A stretch of 64,000 nucleotides of DNA from Ophiostoma sp. CBS 140.51. Taxonomy: Eukaryota > Ascomycota > Sordariomycetes > Ophiostomatales > Ophiostomataceae. A program made the position numbers and the translations under genes. Of the stretch, positions 11,343 through 21,600 are shown piece after piece; position 1 is the first letter of the stretch, and the number at the start of each line of letters is the position of its first letter. The stretch is taken from contig JANSLP010000177.1 of NCBI GenBank assembly GCA_029298735.1, positions 1 through 64,000 on the forward strand. Reading direction: 5' to 3'. A model generated the notes under the pieces. The model was given only the letters and a program-made list of their open reading frames with translations. It was not told the DNA's origin and searched no databases.

Positions 11343-14300
11343 ATGGCGCGCGGAAATGCAGTCAAATCCGAGCCATCTGCCAGTGCCACGACGGAAGACA
11401 CAGATGATAACACCTCTGTCACATCTACTCCGTACGATTCGGAAGATCCGGACGCGGAGTATAGTGTCGAGGACATTTTGGCACAGGACGATGACATGGA
11501 CGGCGTCACCAAGTACCTCGTGAGATGGACCAACTACCCTCTCGAGAAGTGTACGTGGGAGCCGGAGGAGAACATGGGCCATGAGCTTCTTGAGGACCTG
11601 TGGGAGGAGAAGAAGAAACGGCCAGACTACAAGCCGTTTGATCTCTCCCTGTATTTAGGGGCGCTCGCGGACAAAGAAGCGAGGCATCTTCGCCGGAACC
11701 TGAAGCGGAAAAGACTTGGCCTGCCCGAGACACCTCCCTTCTCGATGGACGACGAGGTTGTTATGAGTGAGCCTGTCCCAGGGACTGAGACCAGCTTGGA
11801 CGCTGCAGATGCTATCACGGGCCAAGACATTGTATCTGCAGTCGCAGGGCTATCCAGTGCGCCGGGCGCGGCGGACACGGCAGATCTAACGAGTGCGGCA
11901 GAGCTGGCCAGTGAGAATAGTATCTCCGCGCAACTCATCACAGACCTCACCAACGACTCTGGCGACGACCTGGTTGTGTTGGATGCCATCTCCGCCCCAG
12001 CCACTCCAAAATTGAAGAAGAAGAAAAAGAAGAAGAAGGACGACTCGACAAAGGAAAAGGCCGATTCGACCAAGGATAGGCCTCCCACGGCAGAGAAGTC
12101 TGCTTCAAAAAAGGACAAGACTATGTCCGAAAAGGACAGGACTGTGCCTGCAAAGATCAAGGTTGTGTTCATAAAGAAGACCGGTGCTGTATCAAAACCG
12201 GCACTCAAAGACGAAGGCAAAGATGCTGTCGAAGCCGGTACTCCGCGGCCAACAAGTAGCTTCTCTTCAACTTTGGTGACCTCGGGTGACCTTCCAAGGA
12301 AGCCGAAACGCATTGAGAAACGGAAATTGACAGACGGGGAGAAACCAGCCGATAATACGGATGTTACAAAAGCCCTCAAGGGTCCAAACGGAGGTGCCCG
12401 CCGCGTGTCCGAACCGGGACCTTCAGCTCCTCCAACGGCAAACAACAAAGAGCCGGCTACGGTGCGCAAGCCGGGTCAAGGCCCGGAAACAGCCACCCGT
12501 AATCCCAGTGCGTTCTCGGCACGGAGATCGGCAACGACACCACAAGTTCAAGTTACTGGCAACGCTTTCAACAGCGGCGAGAAAATTCGCAAAGGGCCAA
12601 CCCTCTCTAGTGCCATGGTTGACCCATCGAAGCCCCGGCAGCTGTTTACAAAGCGACGCACACTTCGCCAAGCCGAAATTTTACAGAGAGATAAGGTTGA
12701 TGCCGCCATAGAGCCCTCGTTGCTGTCTGGACTCTTTCCTATCTCCAAAGGTCCCCCGAGTACCCCTGCCGCCTCCTCACCCAAGCCTCCTGTTTCCAGC
12801 CCAGGGTTGGAGCCAATGCCAACTGTGACACCGACACAGCCTCAGACGCGATCAATCCTTGCTTTAAGACGTCACTCAGAAATCGCACCCAAACGAAAGA
12901 AATCCGTCCATTTCTCTGATCTAGGCAGCGGTGATGATGGATCATCTTCTGGTCGAGTTTTGAAATCACCGCCAGCTGTTGGTTTTGCTGCAGGTGATGA
13001 AGACGATGTTGCGATGGACATCTCACCCACCGAGCCAGGGAAGATCAGTGTACCGATGCCTGACCGAGCCATCAAGCTCCTCACAGGCTCACAAACAAAA
13101 CCAGTGGAAGCTATCTTCAGCGTTACGGCGGAAGCATACAATACTGAAATACAAATTGAAGAGGTCTTTGGCAATAACCTCGTACGCTTCGATTACTCTT
13201 GCTTGGCAGATACACTCCTTGAGCAACTAGGCAGCCTAAGAGAGAGAAATTTGTTCTCTGGAGACATCAAGGCGAGTCCCCAGATACCGTCCAGCGGGGA
13301 GAAGTTGGAGACCATATCCCAGAGGTTAAAGGCGATGAATTGTGCCCTTTTTCTTCTCAAGCCTACGTTTGCGATGTTATTGTATCCCTCGCGGTGTCAG
13401 GAATGGAGTGAGCAGGCTTTCGGATTTCCGGTCCGTGAGGCGGGGCAAGCAGCAGGACCGCTCCGGTATGTCGTTTTCAAGACATATTTTGATGGATCGT
13501 GTTTCCTTCGACCTCACAATGGGGCTGCTGGCGACTTGACTATCCCCTCCAGCGTCGATGATAGAGAACATCTTATGCGGGTGTTCGCCGGGCTGGATCG
13601 CAGCTCATTTGATAACTTGTTTCCTCGTCGAGACGGACCAAAGAAGGCGAAGAGGAATGTTTTCCTAGCATTCCCGCCGTCGCTGTCATCGTCCATGCAG
13701 CAACTAGCTCTCTGGATACGCGCCGTGGATGCCAGTTGTGCGATTTTTGATAGTGCGGTGCCAGGAGCTTGGATGGCATTCCGTGAAAAGATCTCGCTGG
13801 ACTCAGAAGACGGAGCTATCGTCGTCCATGAGCTTGTCATAAGTGCGGTGCGCCGGTTCCCCGACCTGCACAACTTTCTTTCGACAGAGGACAGAGCATG
13901 CAGAATTTGGGCGCTGTCGCAGTCCATCATATCCCCGCCCATATTCTCCCCCATTGAGCCACTCAATCTCGACGAGCCGGGCATTGGCGAACGGGGTAAT
14001 GTGCTAGCCGACTTCGGCAAAGTTACTTGGACGCAGCTATTTCCTCATGGGCTTGCGGTGTTGGTCACACCAACCTTTATAATGTCTGAGCCACGCCGCA
14101 CTTATGATCTCTTTCGATGGATCTCTGATGCCCACCGAGTCGGCGACATGCTGGTGACCTTGGTAGCTGTACATGACATATGCTCTTTCCTCAAGGTCGT
14201 TGCCCAGGACAAGTACGTTCAGTACAAGAAAAAACTTGGAGATAAGGTGCAAAGACCGGGCCCAAATCGCAGGGAAAGTGGCACCCTGGCAGAAGAAACT

Positions 14301-15749
14301 GATCTGGACTGCCGCCTACGCTTCGAGACATGTCTTTTGGCGCATGAAATTTGCGAGACTCGAGAGACGGCTTTCTTCGTCCCAACTGTATTTGCCGAAA
14401 AGGGCATTGATTGGAACGACGAACAAAGCCTCGTCAACTGGTTTGGTTGGTGGTCCTTGGTGCATTTGGACCGATACCGCCTCTTCCATGTTGTGGGAAC
14501 CGACATGGCCTTCAAGTATAAACATGCCGACTCGACTAAACGGACAATGTCGCTTCCCAACTTCAGTCCAGAGACAGTTGCTGACCCTGACGTTGCGAGA
14601 GAGCGAATGCAGGAGAACATGGACCGCGTGGCTCGGGTTCCTGATATCACGGATGGCTCATCTCAGACAGTATTGTCTAATCGGTCGTCGCTTCCTAAAC
14701 AGGCCTTCCGAAGCCAACGGTTTCCGGACGACTCTGCAAACGCCTTCACCGGATTCTTGATGGATCTTAGCGACAAGCGGAACTTTTGGCGATTCTACGG
14801 ATATGTCGTTTACTGGCGGGATCCTAACGAGGCCTTCAAGTACGGTTCGCTGAAATCCAATCCATACACGATAAAAGACTGGTTTTCTTTCACGTGGCCA
14901 TTTACCACCAAGGCGTTCCGCACATACATTGGCTTCTTTTACTTGGCCGACGATTCCGGCTACAACCTACCGGCAAACCAAAGAGACAGACTGCCCCGGC
15001 ACCCATTTGTCGTTATCTATCGCCCTGAGCAAGCCAACCTGTTTCCTTACAAGAAAACCGAGCTCCTTTTCTGGGACCCTCGGGCGCCAAAGAGGTTTCG
15101 GGGCCGGGACATGCTTTTTGAGACTAGGGATTTGACTGTAGGACAACGCGCCGTCCTGGATTTTGTCCGAAAGAATGGTCATGAAAAAAACAGAAACATG
15201 GCCCTCACCAGCGTATATATTGGTGGCAGGCATTTCAAGAGAGTCAACGACCGCCACGAAGGTGCTGGCCCTCCTCTCCCTTTGAGCGAACTCGACGCAA
15301 CAATGGACTACCTCGAGAGCCTGGCATACGACTTTAAGGATGTCTTGCCACCAACGCGCAGTTTGATAGAGGCGAGGGGCTTCCAGGAGGTGGTTATGGC
15401 CGGCGACGCGCGGGATATAATGAACACGGAAAAAGGTGACAATGGGGGCAGCAGTGAAATGGCGGTCATGAATGGAGGGAACCGCAATGCCAGAATCGTG
15501 TTCCATGCACCCAGAGGCGAACGGCTGCGACACGTTGGAACTTCAAAATGCTACAACCGCTTCTACGATGCTGCGCATCAAGCGCGGATGCGAAACCCGC
15601 GAGCGTCATCGATGGAGTTCGAATACCGTCCTACGACGGAGTGGTACCGTGAACAGATTGAAGAGGGCCGGGACTATGACCACATAAGTGTTGATGGGTG
15701 GGAGCCTTTCTTCAAAACGTTCAAGATCAACCTAGGCGATTCTCATTAA
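11343..15749 (+). CDS. Large chromodomain protein
   Basis: A single-exon gene for 1468 residues. A chromodomain lies at about residues 40-92: EYSVEDILAQ, then KYLVRWTNYPLEKCTWEPEE, with the aromatic cage residues Tyr40, Trp62 and Trp72 all in place, so binding of methylated histone H3 (K9 or K27) is expected from family knowledge. Residues about 220-430 are Lys/Ser/Thr-rich and probably disordered, with a run of eight lysines that may act as a nuclear signal. From about 600 to the end the sequence is ordered and rich in aromatics (for example WRFYGYVVYWRDPNEAFKYG), suggesting one or more folded domains I do not recognise; there is no clear chromo-shadow domain. The deacetylase Hda1 is encoded 8.5 kb away. 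A role in heterochromatin or Polycomb-type silencing is an inference. Confidence 0.85.
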   Translation: MARGNAVKSEPSASATTEDTDDNTSVTSTPYDSEDPDAEYSVEDILAQDDDMDGVTKYLVRWTNYPLEKCTWEPEENMGHELLEDLWEEKKKRPDYKPFDLSLYLGALADKEARHLRRNLKRKRLGLPETPPFSMDDEVVMSEPVPGTETSLDAADAITGQDIVSAVAGLSSAPGAADTADLTSAAELASENSISAQLITDLTNDSGDDLVVLDAISAPATPKLKKKKKKKKDDSTKEKADSTKDRPPTAEKSASKKDKTMSEKDRTVPAKIKVVFIKKTGAVSKPALKDEGKDAVEAGTPRPTSSFSSTLVTSGDLPRKPKRIEKRKLTDGEKPADNTDVTKALKGPNGGARRVSEPGPSAPPTANNKEPATVRKPGQGPETATRNPSAFSARRSATTPQVQVTGNAFNSGEKIRKGPTLSSAMVDPSKPRQLFTKRRTLRQAEILQRDKVDAAIEPSLLSGLFPISKGPPSTPAASSPKPPVSSPGLEPMPTVTPTQPQTRSILALRRHSEIAPKRKKSVHFSDLGSGDDGSSSGRVLKSPPAVGFAAGDEDDVAMDISPTEPGKISVPMPDRAIKLLTGSQTKPVEAIFSVTAEAYNTEIQIEEVFGNNLVRFDYSCLADTLLEQLGSLRERNLFSGDIKASPQIPSSGEKLETISQRLKAMNCALFLLKPTFAMLLYPSRCQEWSEQAFGFPVREAGQAAGPLRYVVFKTYFDGSCFLRPHNGAAGDLTIPSSVDDREHLMRVFAGLDRSSFDNLFPRRDGPKKAKRNVFLAFPPSLSSSMQQLALWIRAVDASCAIFDSAVPGAWMAFREKISLDSEDGAIVVHELVISAVRRFPDLHNFLSTEDRACRIWALSQSIISPPIFSPIEPLNLDEPGIGERGNVLADFGKVTWTQLFPHGLAVLVTPTFIMSEPRRTYDLFRWISDAHRVGDMLVTLVAVHDICSFLKVVAQDKYVQYKKKLGDKVQRPGPNRRESGTLAEETDLDCRLRFETCLLAHEICETRETAFFVPTVFAEKGIDWNDEQSLVNWFGWWSLVHLDRYRLFHVVGTDMAFKYKHADSTKRTMSLPNFSPETVADPDVARERMQENMDRVARVPDITDGSSQTVLSNRSSLPKQAFRSQRFPDDSANAFTGFLMDLSDKRNFWRFYGYVVYWRDPNEAFKYGSLKSNPYTIKDWFSFTWPFTTKAFRTYIGFFYLADDSGYNLPANQRDRLPRHPFVVIYRPEQANLFPYKKTELLFWDPRAPKRFRGRDMLFETRDLTVGQRAVLDFVRKNGHEKNRNMALTSVYIGGRHFKRVNDRHEGAGPPLPLSELDATMDYLESLAYDFKDVLPPTRSLIEARGFQEVVMAGDARDIMNTEKGDNGGSSEMAVMNGGNRNARIVFHAPRGERLRHVGTSKCYNRFYDAAHQARMRNPRASSMEFEYRPTTEWYREQIEEGRDYDHISVDGWEPFFKTFKINLGDSH

Positions 15750-16016
15750 CCTGGAGGCTCCCTTGTACATAGGACAATACAAGCTTATTTGTTTGAACAC
15801 GGGCGATGTAATAGTGAACAATATGTTGTGGTATTTGCTGTAACCTTGCCATGCTGTGCGCCTTCTCTACGGCCTCTCCACCAAAATTATAAAAAAGGGA
15901 TGTACACAACAATTTCTAGTTATATAACAAATTTGGCCAACTGGCACAATGATATGGTACACTTGCTCTTCCCTCAAATACTCCTGTTGTCAGACGCCTT
16001 CATCCATGTGAAAGCT
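15750..16016. other. Convergent 3' region
   Basis: A short AT-rich gap between two convergent genes, expected to hold both 3' untranslated regions. No gene seen. Confidence 0.5.
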
Positions 16017-17315
16017 CTACCGAGCTGTTGGGAATGTCCGCGTTGTGAGCAGCGCGCCCTTGACCCGGCGAATGTTCTCCTTGGCCTTGCGGATCTCGTC
16101 GTCAGGCTCGTTGCGGGTTGTTGTGACGTAGCCAGGGTACTTTGAGCTGCCGTTTGTGGAAATGCTGCTGCCGTAGCCGTAGATGCTGCTGCCAAAGCCG
16201 CCGCCATACGCATAGGCAGGAGGACGTGAGAGCTTGTCAACGTCCTCGCGGAAGACATCCACAGTGGTCTGGATCTCAGCCAGCACATCCGACGGACCAG
16301 CCCAGCCTTGGGTCAGGCTCTTGACCGAGTTCACCAGGTTGGACAAACGCTCGGCCTGGTAGTAGCTCTGGGAAGGTTCGCTGGCCGAGCCTGCAGCAGG
16401 CGGCGTAAGTGAAGTAGAGGTGTTGGGCACAGTCGAGTCAATGGTGACCTTGGGCGCCAGTGTCGGGCTGGACGGGAGAGACGTCTGCACGCCAATGTCG
16501 CGGTGGAAAACTTCCGTCGGGTCATCATAAGAGTCGGTGGTTTCCGCGGTTGATGCATCGTCTTCTTCGGCCGCTACTGCTGAGATAGTAGACCGAGCAG
16601 CTGCACCGCTGGCGCCAGCCTTTGCGGCCTCGGGCACTTCAGACACGACCTTTTCGAGTTTGTCGAGCAAGCTGTTGAGGTTGGTCGCCGCGGTGTCGTG
16701 TAGCTCGGCGCGCGAGTCGGTGAGCGCGTCGACCATGGGCGCCAGCACCAGGCGGGCCGTCGCATAGAGAAGAGTCGAGACGGCGGCGCTGCCGTAGAGA
16801 GCGCCGAGGAAGACGTTGGGGGTGACGAGTGGTGGTGGCTGGGGCGGGCGCGCCATGAATTCTGGGTATGTGACGATTGGGGGTAGCGACGGTGCCTGTT
16901 CGGCGGGGACGGCGACCACACCGCTTTCTTGTGTCGTTGCTACCGCACTAGTTGCCTCATCCTCTTCGGCCAGAAGCTGGTCAATCTGTGATGATGTGAG
17001 GCCCTTGCTGGCCAAAAAGGCGGCTTTACGCGGCCGAGATTCGCGCTGGACGGACTCGTCGCGGAGGAAGATACGGGCTTGTTCGAGGGTCGGTGGTGGC
17101 GGCTCCGTCGACGAAGACGCTGATGCTGATTCAGGTTCGTTGTCAGAGGCTGCATCATTGGAGACGCTTGAGGTTTCTGAAGCGTTTGAAGCTGGCGTTT
17201 CTTGTGATGATGATTCCGTCTCTGATTGTGTCGCGGAAATATTGTTTGTTGGCTGCGCAGTACTGTCAGGGGCCAAGGACGGCACAGGCACGTCTTTAGG
17301 GTCAGAGTCAGCCAT
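16017..17315 (-). CDS. Pex14-family peroxisomal docking protein, probably Pex14/17 (PEX33) type
   Basis: An intronless 432-residue protein. Residues about 76-117 match the conserved N-terminal domain of Pex14 that binds the import receptor Pex5: LEQARIFLRDESVQ, then RKAAFLASKGLTSSQIDQLL. A hydrophobic segment at about 167-193 (FLGALYGSAAVSTLLYATARLVLAP) can anchor it in the peroxisomal membrane. A likely coiled-coil follows, and the C-terminal half is Ser/Thr-rich, with a last conserved-looking block containing DEIRKAKENIRRVKGALL. The region after the membrane segment differs from classical Pex14, and filamentous ascomycetes are known to carry a second member, Pex14/17 (PEX33). I think this is that protein but cannot exclude Pex14 itself. 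Residues 20-72 are Ser/Thr/Glu-rich and disordered. Confidence 0.75.
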   Translation of the reverse strand: MADSDPKDVPVPSLAPDSTAQPTNNISATQSETESSSQETPASNASETSSVSNDAASDNEPESASASSSTEPPPPTLEQARIFLRDESVQRESRPRKAAFLASKGLTSSQIDQLLAEEDEATSAVATTQESGVVAVPAEQAPSLPPIVTYPEFMARPPQPPPLVTPNVFLGALYGSAAVSTLLYATARLVLAPMVDALTDSRAELHDTAATNLNSLLDKLEKVVSEVPEAAKAGASGAAARSTISAVAAEEDDASTAETTDSYDDPTEVFHRDIGVQTSLPSSPTLAPKVTIDSTVPNTSTSLTPPAAGSASEPSQSYYQAERLSNLVNSVKSLTQGWAGPSDVLAEIQTTVDVFREDVDKLSRPPAYAYGGGFGSSIYGYGSSISTNGSSKYPGYVTTTRNEPDDEIRKAKENIRRVKGALLTTRTFPTAR

Positions 17316-19017
17316 GGCTGTCGATGTGAGGCGTTGCCTGGCGTGGAGTTGTGTTGAGGTTGAAGGAGATGCAATTCAAAAGGAAGACGCAATACAATAA
17401 GCAGGAGAGTCGAGTTGGCAGGAGCGCGGCCACAATGGGAATGGCAGCTGTAGCCTCGGCTTACGGCTGGGGAAACAGAGTCAGGCTTGGCCTGTGCTGG
17501 GCCTGCAGGCTGGCTGTTGGCGCTGCTGCTTGTGGGGCGAGCCTTACCGAAAGTTTGGGGAAAGCACGCAGGCTGGCGAGTTAATGCCTGATATATTAGG
17601 CCCTTGAAAGGGGACAAGAATGGGTCCACTTCCAGGTGCCTGGACGCTAGTTTGGGCTAGCTTTTGGCCAGTTGCGATTCGAGACTGCAAAGCGTGCTTG
17701 ACAAGAAAGAGCGAAAGAGGGAGAGAGAACGCACCTGCAAAACCGCGAATCACCACACCACCACCGAAACCCACGCACTCAATTCTCGACACAATTCTTT
17801 TGCGCGTCCCACGTCAGAACAGCGAATCCAACCAACCCGCGCATACGTCCAGCGAATACACAGGCCGAACAGCCAGACAAACCCAAGCGATATTACCGCC
17901 ATCCCGAGCCATTCAAAGGCAAGCAAAAGCGACCCAACGCGCGCGCAGAGCAAGTTGCATCCTCCGACTCGAAAACGATTCACCGATATTATATCACGGC
18001 CAATCGAGCATTCGAGCTTGCCATTGAGTCATTGGAGCTTGCAGACACCATATCGGAGTTGTCTAAAACGAAGCGGGCCCTTCGGACGAACATACAGCTG
18101 GCATAGAAGCGAGAACATAGCGATACTTTGATCGCTTTGGACGACCAACGACTCCGAGCCGATATCTCGAAACACATATTTTCTTACTTTCTTTCAGGTA
18201 AGCTTCAGTTCTTATTGCTGTTCGAAATCTTCCGTGGTCAGTTGGCCTGCGCCGGCATCCAAGGCTGGCGACGGTGTCACAGCTAGGCACTTCTACAGTC
18301 TCTCACTTTTGTCTTTCCCCTCCTTCCCTTCACCTGGCCTAATGGCTGGTTGCATGGCCTTGCTGGGGTGTGCTATTGTCGTACAAATGCGTGCCCTGTT
18401 TGGTTTATACGACGATGGACGCTGGGCGCTCCTTTGTCTTCCAGCGTGGGTTGAGACAAGGTGGACGCAGACGAGGCAATTGGTTGGATGGTGATGTTTG
18501 ACTGCAAATGCACGACGAGCTTTGAAATAAGTGAAAGCAAAACGAACGAGCACTGTGGGATGGCGTGCCACTCGGGCCTTTCCTGGAGACGGGCCGCGTT
18601 GTGTTCCAATTCCATTTGTGTGTGGCATATTGGGATATTGGGGGTGGCATATCGGACATATGACCCTGCGTCTCTCTCGTTCCTTTGTTGCTCCCTCACC
18701 TTTTCGGCTCCTGTTATTTTCTGCCTTTCTTGCTCGATGGCTGGCTGCAGTTCCTGCACCCATCTCACAACCGTTGCCCCACTCCTCCAACTTGCATTTC
18801 GCTGCTTGCTCCTTTACTTACGTTCTCACCTTGGCTGCATTTGTTTCGCTTCTGTCTTTTCCTTTCTTTGAGCTGCCTATTTCCCCTGCATTTCATATTT
18901 ATGCGCCACAAATTTGCGCCCGAAGTCGACAGCGACGACACCGCAAACACACCCCTTATCTGCCTTATCTACTCATTTGAGCTCTTGTATCGGTTTACAC
19001 ACCCACACGCACACACT
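17316..19017. promoter_or_regulatory. Divergent intergenic region, peroxin and Ies2-like genes
   Basis: About 1.7 kb between two divergent genes; it should hold both promoters. From about 18660 to 18900 the plus strand is strongly C/T-rich, typical of the leader of the downstream gene. An in-frame extension of the Ies2-like frame up to 18685 runs through this leader and is probably not translated. No independent gene is supported. Confidence 0.45.
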
Positions 19018-20509
19018 ATGGCGTCTCGACCAAGGAGAACGGCAGCGCGACTTGCATCAGTGGCAATTACTGACATGGCCGACAGAGACAACAGCATTGC
19101 AATGTCGTCACGATCGCGGCGCGGAGGCGACAGCCGGGCCACGGCGCGCGCGCCTTCCGCTGACTCCAACCTCTCGACGGTCCGGGTCTCCGGCTCGGCG
19201 AAGCGGCAGAAGAAGAGCGGCGGCAGCGGCCGCGACCGGTTCGAGAGCCACGACGTGATTAACACCCGCCGACCGACTCGCGGCCCTAAGAAGCGCTATG
19301 TCGAGTCCGAGTCGAGCGAGGACGAGGATGCCGAGGGCGATGATGACGATGAGGAAGACGAGGAGGAGGAGGAAGAAGAAGAAGAGAAGGACGAGATTCG
19401 CGTCGGCGCTAGCGATGTTGACATGGACGCCGAGGGCGAGGCAGAAGATATGGATATCGATGCCGAAGGCGACGCGGACGACCTGGGCGAAGAGGATGCC
19501 GAGGGCGATATTGATATGGACACGGTCCCCGGTATCAAGGTGTCGAAGCCGTCACGATCAACTGGCGGCAGCAACACAAAGGCCAAGGCAGACGCTCCAG
19601 CGGCCGACGGCAAGGCCGCCACTTCCAGCAACAACAAAAAGGCCGCAGCGGGCAGCAGCTCTGGCAGAAAACGCGGCGGCGCCGACGAGGATGAGGACGA
19701 CGAAGAAGAAGACGAGGAGGAAGAGGACGACGACGACGACGACGAAGAGCTCAGCGAGGCCGAGGGCTTGCCCGAAGGCGAAATCAACGACTCCGTCGAG
19801 GTAGCGGGCGAAGAGGACGCCGAGGGTGAAGACGACGACGAAGCCAATGTCGAGGGCGAGACGGAGATGATGGGTGGCGACGACGAGGAAGATGCAGAGG
19901 GCGACGAGGACGACGAAGAGGACGCCGAAGGAGATGAGGACGATGAAGAAGATGCCGAGGGCGACAGTGACGGCGAGGACGGCGACGGTAGCCGCGCCGG
20001 CACCCCCGACCTGACCAAGATGACGCGCCGGCAGCGGGCGCGCTTCGAGGAGACGCCCCAAGAGTACATGAAGCTGTCTGATGGTAAGCGCCCATACCCG
20101 TATTTTACTGCTTTACATTTCCCGTCACTCACAACCTGCAGAGGTCCAAGTTAAAAAGGTCTTTACGGCCGAGGAGCTGAGCATGCGCCGCCAGGAAATG
20201 GCTCGCCGTCGCCGCAACCTCAGCGACAAGCGCAACGAAGAAGTCAAGGCCGAGACCATCAACAAGCTGCTCAAGCGCCAGGCGCCCAAGACGACCAAGA
20301 AAAATGCGCAGGCCGAAGACGAAGAGGGCGCCGTCGACGGCTCTGGCCGGTCCGCGGCCGTGTTCATTCGCTGGACCAGCAACAAGCAGGGCAACCGTGT
20401 GGGCGTCAAGAACGAGGTCTTGGGTGGGCCCGTGGGTGCGCTGTTTGGTCCTCCGTCGGCGGCCAACAGCAGGCAGGCACCGCCCAAGATGGTTGAGGAG
20501 GTGTCATAG
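19018..20509 (+). CDS. ies2: INO80 chromatin-remodelling complex subunit, Ies2-like (PAPA-1 domain)
   Basis: Ies2 is a subunit of the INO80 nucleosome remodeller in the nucleus and stimulates its ATPase. Two exons, 19018-20083 and 20142-20509, join in phase to give 477 residues. The join creates KLSDEVQVKKVFTAEELSM, which is conserved in the family. The C-terminal block (about 356-430) holds the PAPA-1 pattern: EELSMRRQEMARRRRNLSDK, then EEVKAETINKLLKRQAPK, and ends with VFIRWTSNKQG. The middle (about 98-330) is dominated by Asp/Glu runs with repeated DAEGD units; such acidic stretches are common in histone-binding proteins. I chose the ATG at 19018, which starts a basic Arg/Ala/Thr segment, over an in-frame ATG at 18685 lying in pyrimidine-rich leader sequence. 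Confidence 0.9.
19316..19990 (+). repeat. In-frame acidic low-complexity repeats
   Basis: GAG/GAC/GAA codons dominate this part of the Ies2-like gene, with imperfect tandem units encoding EDAEGDEDDE near 19895-19965. This explains the long Ser-rich open frame on the opposite strand, which is a shadow. Confidence 0.8.
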
Positions 20510-21600
20510 ACTGTTATCGAAGCTGGGGTCGGAGTCGGAGCTTGTCTTTGAGCTTAGGACGGAGCTGGTTACGGGTATTAGAGGCGACTTCTTAGTGGTC
20601 AAGCCGCACTACATTGTTTTGTTTTATTTTTTACGACGGAGTGTTATACTTGAATATACCGGGCATCGGCGCATGCATCTTTTAACTCCCTGCATTGAAT
20701 TTACTTCTGTAAAGCAATGCGCTTCTCAGACGCATATGTGATGATACGGTGGCATAAATATCGCACCATGACATCGAAACATTGAATTCGTACAGGCGGC
20801 AAGGCCAAGTGATCGCTCCGGTATCTGCAATTGCGACGCTGGAGAGCTCGAAAATCGAAAATAGACAGGGACGGGGCAGGGGTGGAGAGAGCGGCCGTTG
20901 TCAGTCATTAAGTCTTATTGGGGGCCTTTAAGGTTGTAGGCGACTTCAAAGAGACAGCGCCGTTGTCACTTCCTCGCCCTTTTTGTCTTGACTACTAACA
21001 ACGCGTCTTAATCACGGGACGATGACATTTGTTGAAAGAGAAGCGGCTTGGTGGCTTGCTGTTGGGTCTGAGTTTTGTAGATAAAGAAGATAATACGAAG
21101 TACTTGGATATTCTCGACACAAGCTAGCTGTTCTGGATATTCTTCGTAGTTCACAACTGACAACCAACGGTAGGTATATGCGAGTCACCCCATCTTTCCA
21201 TTTACTTACATACCCGTCAGCCGTCCTCGTGGCTCGCTGCACGCCGACAACGCTCCTGCACTTTTTACAGTTTCTACAGACCGTAAGCTGCAGACGGACC
21301 AAGCATATTTCAACGGGAAGGAGGCAGGGAGGAATCTGGAATCAAAAACTGCAACAACGAAAATAGGCCATTCCCCGCTGTTTATGGTTCTGACAGGGTC
21401 TGGCCTGAGGTTCTCAGAGTTCTCCTCAAGGTGCTCTCTTGTATCTCTTCTTTTATGAAATGTTGAGTTTCTCGCATCTCGGAGAAGTTTGTGATTACGA
21501 CAGGAGTTTTGGCTCTGCGCTCGGCTTTCGCCGCCGCTCTTTCCACTTTATTAGCGGGCGGCCCGTTTGGCCAGGCCATTTGACCGCCCGAAATTTTCGC
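20510..21600. other. Intergenic, no gene seen
   Basis: About 1.1 kb after the Ies2-like gene and before the pyrimidine-rich leader of the next gene. It contains the Ies2 3' untranslated region and upstream DNA. Short open frames on both strands show no conserved features. Confidence 0.45.

Noticed and set aside
19296..20132. 278-residue Ser-rich open frame on the minus strand
   Set aside because: It is the exact antisense of the Asp/Glu codon runs in the Ies2-like gene; GAG/GAC codons read as Ser/Ala codons on the other strand.
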